Origin: Rhabdophis nuchalis
Taxonomy: Eukaryota; Chordata; Lepidosauria; Squamata; Natricidae
NCBI GenBank assembly: GCA_039707465.1
Contig: CM077643.1
Coordinates: 41,690,105-41,754,104 of the forward strand
Length of the DNA: 64,000 nucleotides
Reading direction: 5' to 3'
In this document: one piece after another, positions 31,891 through 41,738 of the stretch
Layout: each line of letters starts with the position of its first letter
How positions within the stretch are numbered: the stretch's first letter is position 1
Translations under genes and position numbers: made by a program
The notes under the pieces: generated by a model
Databases searched by the model: none
Seen by the model: the letters and a program-made list of their open reading frames with translations, nothing else
Told to the model about the DNA's origin: nothing

Positions 31891-32583
31891 GATGTACTCA
31901 AATCAAATCAAATCAAATCAAATTTAATTTGTAGACCGCTCCCTCTCCCCGAAGGGACTCGGGGCGGTGCACAGGAGATTAAAAAGCGTATAAACATAGA
32001 AACAGCATAAATATATAAAATCAAATTAAACAACTATATCCTTCGCTAAAAACCTAAAATCCTAAAACTAAAACCCCATTAAAAACCCAATTAAAACAAT
32101 TTAAATATTCAGACTAAAAAGGCTGGAAGGCAGATTAGGCAAGGGCGGCCTGCTGGAAGAGATGAGTCTTAAGCTTTTGACGGAAGGAGCGGAGGTCCGG
32201 GGTTGTTCTGAGCTCGGGGGGGTAGGTCGTTCCATAGAGTTGGGCCCGCCACAGAGAAGGCCCTTCCCCTGGGCGTCGCCAGCTGGCATTGCCTAGTGGA
32301 CGGCACCCGGAGAAGTCCCTCTCTGTGGGAGCGAATCGGTTGAAGGGATGTATGGGGCAGGATGCGATCTCGCAGATAGCTAGGTCCCGTGCCATGGAGC
32401 GCTTTAAAGATGATGATCAACACCTTGAAGCGCACCCGAAAGACCACAGGCAGCCAGTGCAGCTCGTGCAGGAGCGGTGTTATGTGGGAATGCCTAGGGG
32501 CTTCCAGAATTGCCCGCGCAGCCGCATTTTGGACTTGCTGCAGTCTTTGGGTGCACCTCAAGGGAAGCCCCATGTAGAGAGCA

Positions 32584-33555
32584 TTACAGTAGTCTAGGCG
32601 GGATGTCACAAGGGCATGAGTGACCGTGCGAAGGGCATCCCGGTCCAATAGGGGACGCAACTGGCGTACCAGGCGAACCTGGTAGAACGCCCCCTTGGCC
32701 ACGGCCGTCACTTGATCTTCCATAGACTTCCATATCCAGGAGGACGCCCAAATTGCGTGCCCCATCCACAGGGGCTAGATGTTCACCCCCTATGGTCAGT
32801 GATGGAGTAAACTGGTTGTACCGGGACGCCGAAAGCCACAGCCAGTCGGTCTTGGACGGGTTGAGTCTGAGTCTGTTCCTTCCCATCCAGACCCGCACGG
32901 CTTCCAGGCACCGGGACATCACTTCGACGGCATCGTTGGGGTGGTTCGGGGTAGATATATACAGCTGCGTATCGTCAGCGTAGAGGTGGTACTCTACCCC
33001 AAAACCACGGATGATCTCGCCCAGCGGCTTCATATATCTGTTAAACAGAAGCGGCGAGAGGATCGACCCCTGAGGCACCCCACATGTAAGGGGTCTCAAG
33101 GCCAACCGCTGCCCTCCTGCCAACACAAATTTCAATTTACCAGAGAGGTAGGAGGAGAACCACCATAAAATGGTGCCCCTCACCCCCAATCCCCCCAGTT
33201 GATGCAATAGGATACCATGGTCGATGGTATCAAAAGCCGCCGAGAGATCTAATAGGACCAGGATGGAGGAACAACCCCCATCTCTGGCCCTCCAGAGATC
33301 ATCTACCAATGCGACCAATGCCGTCTCAGTGCTGTGTCCGGGCCGAAAGCCGGACTGGTGCGGGTCCAGATAATCAATCTCCTCCAGGTGACGGGGAAAC
33401 TGTTGTGCCACCACACTCTCTACAACCTTCGCCAAAAAGTGAAGGTTGGAGACCAGACGGTAATTTACTAACAATGCTAGGTCCAGGAAAGGCTTCTTGA
33501 GGAGGGGTCTCACCACCGCCTCTTTCAAGATGGTAGGCAAGGTCCCCTCGCTCAA
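32584..33555 (-). pseudogene. L2 ORF2 reverse transcriptase fragment
   Basis: A 323-codon open stretch of L2 RT. It contains the fingers (NYRLVSNLHFLAKVVE), motif A LDLSAAFDTID, motif B GVPQGS and the catalytic YADD. It leaves frame before the C-terminal part, near 32700. It is part of the 5'-truncated element at 31896-34912 and cannot act alone without the endonuclease domain. Confidence 0.9.
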
Positions 33556-33744
33556 AGAAGCATTGACTACTTCCTGGAGTCAGCCTCGTGTAACCTCCCA
33601 GGATGCTAGTACAAGCCAGGAGGGACACGGGTCCAATAAACATGCGGTGGCTCTCAGTCGCCCACATAACCTGTCCATATCTTTGGAAGTAACAGAGTCA
33701 AACTCCTCCCACAAAACTGTCTCAAGACCTGCCTCAGACCTTCC

Positions 33745-34890
33745 CTACAGACTACTTTCGGTGGAGGCCAACTCGCTTCGAATCTGAGCGATTTTATCCT
33801 GCAGATACTCTCCAAATTCCTCCGCTCTGCCCTGCAGAGGGGCTTCCCATGGCCTCTGTTGAAGGAGGGAGCGGGTCACCCCAAACAGGGCGGCAGGGCG
33901 GTTATCTGTGGATGCGATAAGATTGGCACAGTAAGATCGTTTGGCTACTCTTATCGCCACAAGATAAGTCCTCAAATGGACTCTCACCTGTGTTCGGTGG
34001 GATTCAGAGCGTGTGGGTCTCCATCTCCTCTCTAGGCGTCTCTTGCGGCGTTTCATCACCCTCAGCTCCTCAGTAAACCTAGGAGCCCAGGTGGCTCGAT
34101 GCCGCAAGAGAAGCCGCAAGGGTGCGACCCGGTCCAAGGCTCCGGCGGCCGTGTTACTCCATGCCGCCACCAGGTCCTCAGTCGGGGCGCGGGTCAGGGT
34201 CACAGGTCCGCCCTGGGTCCATTTGGAGAAGGGCGGGGTATAAATTTTAAAAAATAAATAAATAAATACAGGTAATGGCCCAAGCTCCATCTGGAACCTC
34301 TCAGGATCCATCAGGCGCCTGGGGCGGAACCACCCAGGGATCTCTGGTTCCGCCTCCCCATTTTGGGGTATAGCAATTGGAAAGTTGAGCCGGAGAAGTG
34401 AGTGATCTGACCATGACAGGGGTACGATGGCTAAATCCCCTACACCCAGATCACTCGTCCACTGACCAGAGACAAAAATCAAATCCAGCATGTGTCCTCC
34501 CTCGTGTGTGGGACCCTGAATTACCTGGGTCAGATCCATGGCCGTCATGGAGGCCATGAACTCCTGAGCTGCCTCGGATGATTCGCCCACCGATGGCAGG
34601 TTGAAATCCCCCATGACTACTACTCTGGGGGTCTCAACCGCCACCGCAGCGATCATCTCAAGGAGCTTGGGCAGGGCTGCTGTCATGTAGCGGGGAGCCA
34701 GGTACACGATCAGCACGCCCAACTGCCTCCCTGGGCCCCATTTCACGCAGAGGGACTCACAGCTGGTGGTCTGTGGTATAGTGGTCTCTCTCGGCTCAAG
34801 ACCTTCCCTAACAATAACTGCTACCCCTCCACCCCTGCCTAGGGCCCGGGGCTGATGAAACGCGCAGTAACCTGGCGGGCACATATCCAC
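33745..34890 (-). pseudogene. L2 ORF2 endonuclease fragment with insertion
   Basis: A 381-codon stretch of the AP-type endonuclease and linker, starting after the lost N-terminal catalytic Asn/Glu motifs. GDFNLP and SWSDHS remain. A 60-bp L2 3' fragment plus a 6-bp target duplication adds exactly 22 codons, so the frame stays open. Confidence 0.88.
34208..34267 (-). mobile_element. 60-bp L2 3' micro-insertion
   Basis: On the plus strand, CCGCCCTGGGTCC through GGGCGGGGTATAAATT and an AAATA tail: only the 3' hairpin and tail of an L2, in the opposite orientation to its host. ACAGGT target duplications lie at 34202-34207 and 34268-34273. Confidence 0.88.
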
Positions 34891-34912
34891 GAGAGGAAGT
34901 CCTCCCTCGTGG

Positions 34913-35384
34913 ACCTTGCCACCTTGCTGCTGCTGGTGTTTTTCTTCTTTTTCTTCTGAGCATTAGAGCCTTTTGCAGAGGGCCGAGTCTTTGCATAATG
35001 TTTCTGAAGTAGGATAACTTGAGTCTGGTCATTTGTGCCTCTGAATTGATTTGTTCAATGATCCATCCATTTATTTTCTTGGCTGTCCACAAGACTCTCA
35101 GGAGACTTCTCCAACCCAAAAGTTCAAAGGCATCATTGCTCTTCCTATTCTTTAAAGTCCAAATTCTGTGGCTTGCAAAATTCTGAGGTCCAAATCTCAA
35201 ATCAATAAAGTGATTGGGTCTGGAAGCTCTAAAATGGCTCCTGTGCCCTTGGAATACTCATTTGCACCTCCAAAGAATCTTCCATATTTATATCAGTTCC
35301 TCATAAAATGGATTTTAAGCCATTAGAATCCATATTTTTTAAGTGATTCTGTAATCCCTTTCACTGGGTTATAATCAGGCATCT
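34913..35384. other. Unassigned intronic sequence
   Basis: No gene or repeat was recognised. Confidence 0.5.
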
Positions 35385-35568
35385 GAAAAGAGCTCAAGAC
35401 TTTACTGGCCAGTTGTCCTTCCTGACACCTACACAGAATTTTCAGCAGACAATAAACCATTGCACCCAGAAAGAGAAATATCTGCTGCTACCTAGGATCG
35501 AACTCACAACCTCCAGATTGTGAGGTGAGAGCTCCACTTCTAGGCTGCTACACTGCTCAACAGAATCC
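35385..35568 (-). mobile_element. tRNA-derived SINE remnant
   Basis: On the minus strand the head has a tRNA-like run ending in GTGAGTTCGATCCTAGG (B-box type), with a roughly 100-bp body. The family name is not known to me. Confidence 0.6.
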
Positions 35569-36365
35569 ATAATATTATTGCACAAATTTTCACTTTGCAT
35601 TCATTCACACTTGCCACTTTGGATCTATGCTTCAGCCCTTTAGTGTCACACAGTCCCATAGCTCAACAAGATTTTTACAGTTATAGAGGAACATTTCCCC
35701 AATGTCTCAAAAATATAACCTCCACCATGGATGAAATCTTGGGCTCATGGATAGGATATCTTGGCAAACATTCATCGGGATTCTAACACCTTCCACTTAC
35801 CATTAGCCCAAACCTAGATGAGTATAACATGTAATAATCTTGATAGTTCTCAATTACAACTGTAATCTTGGACAATCTTCCAACATCTAGAGCACTCCAG
35901 ATTGCATTTCAGCAGCATAAAATACATACAATAGATCCATTCACTGTATCCTATTATATAATAATGGATCTATAAATACTGCTTTTTGCTACATCCTGAT
36001 TAATCATTACAGCTGTGTACTTGCTTCTCGTATTAACACACCACAAAAAGCCATTCATTCTGTCCAGGACCTATGATTTATACTTACTACAGAGAAACAA
36101 AGACCTACAGTAAATAATCAGAAATGACTCAAACTGAACAAGTACAAAGAAAGTAAATAAATTGTGGTTTATGTTGTTCTCAGGAACAAACTATCAGAAG
36201 ACAAATGAGGAAGTGCAAAAGACAGCAAATCATTTGTTTTTAATCTACTGGTTACAGTTAAAAGCATTGATATATAAGATTGGTCATCCAGAGTAACTTG
36301 GATGACTAAATAATCTCCTTTTCAAAAAGTTTCTGGAGGTAGGAGGATATAGGCTTACCAGCAGC
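35569..36365. other. Unassigned intronic sequence
   Basis: AT-rich, no gene or repeat recognised. Confidence 0.5.
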
Positions 36366-36965
36366 TACCCAGTCTAAAATACTATACTGGTATATAGAGA
36401 GGTCCTTGGTACTCTCTGAGTTTGGTTGTATGTTTGCAGATGTTTCATTACGCAATTTTGTAACAGCAAAAGTATAAGGAGTATGGTGTAGAAATGCGGT
36501 GGCTCAGTGGCTAAGATGCTGAGCATGTCAATCAGAAAGGTTGGCAGTTCGGTGGTTCAAATCCCTAGTGCCATGTAATGAAGTGAGTTCCCATTACTTG
36601 TCCCAGCTTCTGCCAACCCAGCAGTTCGAAAGCATGTAAAAATGCAAGTAGAAAAATAGGAACCACCTTTGGTGGGAAGGTAACAATGTTCCTTGCGCCT
36701 TTGGCATTTAGTCATGTCAGCCACATGACCACAGAGATGCCTTTGGACAGTGGGAGGGGAACCTTTACTTTTACTTTACCTTTTAAGGAGTATGGTGTTT
36801 TCTCCCTGTTTATATCCAATAGCTTGCCCTGCCTGTGTTGAGGAGCATGGTTTTTACTCTTGGTAATTCCTTGATTAGAGTACTGTTTTCTGCTTGTTTG
36901 CTGATAATTCCTTTTTATCTGGATCAGCTGTTGGAGGGGATACGTTCTGGTCTTTTTGTTTCCTT
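36366..36965. repeat. Unclassified interspersed repeat, split by a SINE
   Basis: 36366-36489 shares GGTCCTTGG, TGCAGATGTTTCATTAC and related phrases with 37790-37905. The SINE at 36490-36784 splits it. I cannot assign a family (LINE, Penelope-like and ERV were considered). Confidence 0.4.
36490..36784 (+). mobile_element. tRNA-derived SINE with TTTACC tail
   Basis: A 295-bp plus-strand copy of the 26572-26925 family: GGTGGCTCAGTGGCTAAGAT (A box) and GGTTCAAATCC (B box), ending in ACTTTACTTTACC. Target duplications AAGGAGTATGGTGT (36476-36489 and 36785-36798) are perfect over 14 bp. Confidence 0.93.
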
Positions 36966-36967
36966 CG

Positions 36968-37107
36968 TAGCTGTAGACTCAGCCTTCCATCCTTCCGAGG
37001 TGGGTAAAATGAGCACCCAGATCATTGGGGGCAATATGCTGACTCTGTAAAGCGCTTAGAGAGGGATGTAAAAACACTGACGTTGTATATAAGTCTAGGT
37101 CTAAGAA
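36968..37107 (+). mobile_element. Sauria-type SINE 3' half
   Basis: It begins at ACTCAGCCTTCCATCC and runs through the GGGTAAAATGAG and GGGGGCAATATGCTGACT conserved body to TATATAAGTCTA. The tRNA head is missing. Confidence 0.85.
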
Positions 37108-37515
37108 CAACAAAGGTGATTAGGGGACTGGAGGCTAAAGCATATGATGAATAGTTATAGTGGGTATGTCTAGTCTAACAAAGAGAAGGAATAGGAATGA
37201 CATGATAGCATTTTTCCAATATTTGAGGGGCTATCACAGAGAAAAAGGTGGCAGCCTCCAAAGCACCTGAGGGCAGGATAGCAAGTAACTGATGGAAACT
37301 TATCAAGGAGACATCCAACCTAGAATTAAGAATAAATTTCCTGTAAGTGAGAACAATTAATCAGTGGAATAGCTTGATTCCATAAATTGTGGATGATCCA
37401 TCACTGAAAGAGGAACAGCTATTTGTCTGGATGTTATTGAGTCTCCTGCTTGAGCAGGGGGTTGGACTAGAAGACCTCCAAGGTCCCTTCCAACTCTGTT
37501 ATTCTATCATTCTAA
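37100..37515 (+). mobile_element. CR1 LINE 3' end
   Basis: A decayed CR1 C-terminus and 3' UTR (GGGTTGGACTAGAAGACCTCC), plus strand. Confidence 0.85.
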
Positions 37516-38067
37516 TGTGTAAATATGTTTACTTCTATGTGTCTATTTAATGGCTGATTTGTCTTAATGACAAGCTTCTAGGAATTATCTAGTGGTTTGG
37601 GGGAGCCTCTCACCCCTCAAGACAAAGACCAAATCAAATTAAAAAATGGTCCGAAGGAAGGATATGGCTTCTTGAATGAAACAACATGGCTTCTATGGAT
37701 GAAATAATCATGTTGCCCGACTTCCTGTTTTGGTGCCCCACTTAGCCTTTTCTAAAAAGAAGGCTGAGAAAATTTAAACTGTGGGGTCTGTTTTCTTGCA
37801 GGTGTTTCATTACCCAACTAGGTAATATCATCAGGAGTTACTTACATGGATAATGAAGCATCTGTAAGAAAACACCAAGCACAGGGAGCACCAAGGACCT
37901 CACAGTTCAACCTTGAGCTACAAATATTCTCTTCAGTTAGGACTTAAATTGCTTTCAAGCTAGATATGTTTGACAAATATAGTGTTGAGTAAAAGGCAGC
38001 CAACCTGTAGGCCTCCTCTAGCTCACTTGCCAACAGGCCTGACAAGTACTGTGGAGAAAGTAAAACA

Positions 38068-38285
38068 ACATATAGAACATAGAATAACAGAGATGGAAGG
38101 GACCTTGGAGGTCTTCTAGTCCACACCCCTCCCCACCCCCATGCACAGTTAGGAGACCTTATCACAATTCCAGACAAATGCTCTCCAATCTCTTCTGAAA
38201 AACCTCCAATGATGGAGCACTCACAACTTCCAGAGGCAAGCTATTCTAGTAGCTAATTGTTTTCACCATTAGGAAATTTCAGAGA
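38068..38285 (-). mobile_element. CR1 LINE 3' end
   Basis: About 218 bp of CR1 3' UTR and last codons, minus strand (GGGACCTTGGAGGTCTTCTA). Confidence 0.85.
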
Positions 38286-38880
38286 TCACCAAAGTAGCTG
38301 ACAAGCCCTTTGGAGGAAAGAAGATGGCTCTCTTCCAAATGTTTCACCAATGGCTTCATGCCCTGAAGTATACTCTGTGGGGAATCCCAAAGCTACCGAA
38401 TCTAGAAGCACTTTGATAAGCATGGAGAAGAAGGGTAAATGAACCTTCTCCTCAGAAGTGTCTTGTAACAGCTGGAGACCATTGTATTATTTCACTGAGG
38501 TAAACTGGTGACCTCTCTATTTTGGAAAACTGAATCTGCCTCCAAGGTACATATTGATTCAATGAAGCAAACCTAAATCACTTTGTGCAACCTAGTAAAT
38601 ATCATACTGGAAACAGTCTGGGTCAGCAAATTTAATTTGCAGTTATGCACTGCAGATATCCCATCGAAACTAATTTGTGTACGCCTTGCCATTCTAGAGA
38701 ACCAAACTATTAAAAATAAGTTTGTTTCATTTTGTTATCTGCTGCTACAAAGCAAAGTAGATAATATGACTTATGCTATGAGGTGAAAGTCAATAGCCTC
38801 TGGATTGGAAAATAAAGCAGAGATAGTTAAAATTCCTCCTGGGTGACACCTGAACTCTCCTTATTTGAACTACCTTAAGA
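38286..38880. other. Unassigned intronic sequence
   Basis: No gene or repeat was recognised. Confidence 0.5.
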
Positions 38881-38883
38881 CAC

Positions 38884-39205
38884 CAAGCTTGTCTATCAGA
38901 AAGGTCGGCAGTTTGTCGGTTTGAATCCCTAGCACCACGTAACAGAATGAGCTCCCATTACTTGTCCCAGCTTCAGTCAACCTAGCAGTTCAAAAGCATG
39001 TAAAAAATGCAAGTAGAAAAATAGGGACCACCTTTGGTGGGAAGGTAACAGCATTCCATGCACCTTCGGCATTTAGTCATGATGGCCACATGACCACATA
39101 GATGTCTTCAGACAACATTGGCTCTTCGGCTTTCAAACGGAGATGAGCACTGCCCCCTAGAATCGGGAACGCACATATGTGCGAGTCCTTTACCTTTATA
39201 TCTTT
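38884..39205 (+). mobile_element. tRNA-derived SINE, head truncated
   Basis: Third copy of the 26572-26925 family. It lacks the A-box half and keeps the B-box region, the CCACCTTTGGTGGGAAGGTA body and a CCTTTACCTTTA tail. Confidence 0.88.
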
Positions 39206-40212
39206 ATAGGACTTGAACTTGAGACCACAATGGAAAATTAAAGACCAGTCAATTCTTTGTCCGGTACTCTCTCTACAAGTTTTAAATTGAGGGAGGGACT
39301 GTTAGGTGTGTCTCAACAAAATATTATATACACAGGATTCCAGGTTTTTGAGTTACAAAACCATAAAATACCTTTCTCTGCCTGAGATTGTAGACAGAAA
39401 ATGCTAGCCTAATCAACCAATCTTTACACTTAGGATAGGAATTTCCATACATTTATTCATGTGCTGTTTCCATAGCAACTCACAATCCATTTTTGGAACA
39501 TACCTGCGTTTATGCATGGAAAAGTCTATATCTCCCTGTCATAGCATCTCTCTCTCTCCCTCCCTCCCCCCCTCTCTCTCATAATCATTTCCCCCTGTTC
39601 TTCATCTTAAGTAACATTTGCCGTTCTAAGCCTACCCCTGTGATTCATATTTTGAATCACCTTTTGCCTATTATTTCCTTCTGAATCATCTCCAATCCCA
39701 TTGCAGGTTTGATCTCCAGATTTTCCCCATCAACTCTGCTTGGTTACATTTAGGATCCCGCCTTCAGATTAATCTTTGAACAACCCTAGAGGAGATTAGG
39801 TTGAAAGGCTAGGGCTGATCAAACAACCACCAAGGATCCTCAAGGCTGAATAAGAATTTGAATCTGAATCATTGTATTTATAGAGCATTGTTCAGCTGAA
39901 GGAGGCATCAAGTTTTAGTGTAGGAAGGCTACTTTACTGTAACTTCTGAAAGAAGCAAAGAACTGCAGGGGGCTGATATCAGCAAGTAGGGATGGAAGTT
40001 TTGTTTTTATGAGTTTTGGAGAGTTCTTTTCTCTATTCAGAGCTACATCATTCCATTCTGTTGATGAATTGCTCTTCTTCAGTAGATTATTATTCTGATG
40101 TCAGACTCTACTCAAATGTAGGTGAACCTGTGATGAGCAGGAAAACTAAACTAGTACTTTCTTCAAGTAATACTATCTTGCAGTGTGTAGTTTAAAAGAT
40201 ACACATAATATG
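39206..40212. other. Unassigned intronic sequence
   Basis: Contains a short (TC)n/(CCCT)n run at 39546-39580. No gene was recognised. Confidence 0.5.
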
Positions 40213-40219
40213 AATGAGC

Positions 40220-40462
40220 CAAGGCGGTGCAATGGTTAGAGTGCAGTACTGCAGACTACGTCTGCTGATCACCGGCTGCCAGCAATTTGGCAGTTCAAAT
40301 CTCACCAGCTCAAGGTTGACTCAGCCCTCCATCCTTCCGAGATGGGTAAAATGAGGACCCAGATTGTTGGGGGCAATAGGCTGACTCTGTAAACTGCTTA
40401 GAGGGGGGCTGTTAAACACTATGAAGAGGTATATAAGCCTAAGGGTTATTGCTATAATACAT
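40220..40462 (+). mobile_element. Sauria-type SINE, nearly complete
   Basis: A tRNA-related head (CAATGGTTAGAGTGCAG A-box region, GGCAGTTCAAATCTC B box), then the conserved Sauria body (GGGTAAAATGAGGACCC, GGGGGCAATAGGCTGACT) and a TATATAAGCCTAAGGG...TATTGCTAT tail. Such tails resemble BovB 3' ends, so BovB probably supplied the RT. Confidence 0.9.
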
Positions 40463-40573
40463 TTTTAATGTAATCAAATATGAACATTCCTTTTTAATGA
40501 AGGCTGGAGAAGGAGACTGGGCTGCACTCGTAAGGGAAACAGTTTCTGAATACTTTCTCAGAACAGCATTGTA

Positions 40574-41070
40574 CAGGTAGTTCTCAACTTACAACAGTTC
40601 AGTTTAGTGACCATTCAAAGTTACAATGACATTGAAAAGAATGACTTATGACTGTTTTTCACACTGATGACCACTGCAGTCTCTCGTCTATGGGATTGTC
40701 AATAATTTTAGATAGGGATTTTAGTATTTTAATTAGTAATTTTTAGCGCAGGGATATATTTAATTTGTTTTTATTATGTGTATATGTATTTATTGTTTTA
40801 TTTGCCCTGTGCACCGCTCCGAGTCCCTTTGGGGAGAGGGAGCGGTCAACAAATTAAATTATTGAAATTGAATTATTGCAGCATCCCCAGGGTCACACAA
40901 TCGAAATGCAGATGCTCAGCAACTGATTCATACATATGATGATCTATGTCCTGGGCATGTGATCAGTCAATGGGAAATCCAGATTCACTTAACAACCATG
41001 CTACTAACTTAACAAATGTTTCACTTGGCAACATGCAGTTTGGGCTCAGTTGTAACTCAAGGACCACCTA
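40574..41070. mobile_element. Mariner-type MITE, split by an L2 3' end
   Basis: The ends are CAGGTAGTTCTCAACTTAC and AACTCAAGGACCACCTA, flanked by TA. An L2 3' fragment (about 40697-40882) interrupts it. Copies of the same family lie at 49646-54648 and 58614-59575. Confidence 0.85.
40697..40882 (+). mobile_element. L2-like LINE 3' end
   Basis: The 3' UTR with a GCACCGCTCCGAGTCCC hairpin and AAATT-type tail, plus strand, inside the mariner MITE. A TGCAG-type target duplication is likely. Confidence 0.82.
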
Positions 41071-41214
41071 TAACTGAATCCATTCAGAGCCTGGGGAAGG
41101 CTGATGGTGGTATTATTCATTACACAGTCAGCCTGATGTTCAAAGTGGATTAGGCATTTTTACCCACCTATCAAATCCTTCCCAAGGACCTGGGATAGGC
41201 AGATGCTGATGTTT

Positions 41215-41368
41215 TTTTATTAATTTAATTTAATTTAATTATTTAATTTAATTTAATTTAATTTAATTTAATTTAATTTAATTTAATTTAATTTAATTTA
41301 ATTTAATTTAATTTAATTTAATTTAATTTAATTTAATTTAATTTAATTTAATTTAATTTAATTTAATT
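41215..41368. repeat. (TTTAA)n microsatellite
   Basis: About 150 bp of near-perfect TTTAA pentanucleotide. It abuts the 3' end of the next L2 (minus) and so looks like an expanded L2 tail. Confidence 0.95.
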
Positions 41369-41548
41369 ATTTAATCTATATACCACCCTTCTCCCTCTCG
41401 GGACTCAGGGCGGTGAACAACCACAGTAAAAACAGGAAATACAAAAGTTAAAATGACATATTAAAATATATTAAATACTTTGGCCCACAGTTAAAACCCA
41501 ATACTAAAAAACCCAATTAAAAAGGCTATGACAGGCTGGCTTCATATA
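41369..41548 (-). mobile_element. L2-like LINE 3' UTR
   Basis: L2 3' hairpin region and UTR, minus strand, truncated at about 41548 where another L2 tail begins. Confidence 0.8.
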
Positions 41549-41738
41549 ATAATAAATAATAAATAAATATTTAATTTATAGACCGCTTCCTCTCCCCAAA
41601 GGGACTCGGAGCGGTGCACAGGGGGATTAAAAATACAAACATAAAATACATAAATAGATAAAATAGAAAATTAAACAATTTATCCCTGCGCTAAAAACCC
41701 ACAGTACTAAAAGCTAAACCCCTTAAAAACCCAATTAA

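Larger units (their letters stand above)
31896..34912 (-). mobile_element. L2-like LINE, 3 kb, 5'-truncated
   Basis: Read on the minus strand it holds the endonuclease from the PPGYCAFHQPRA region on (34890-33745), RT (33555-32584) and the C-terminal part (32765-32169). A 3' UTR follows with the GCCCCGAGTCCC hairpin and an (AATCA)-type tail at 31899-31925. Motifs visible are GDFNLP, SWSDHS, LDLSAAFD, GVPQGS and YADD. Frameshifts separate the pieces, and the endonuclease start is missing. A 60-bp L2 micro-insertion lies at 34208-34267. Confidence 0.93.
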
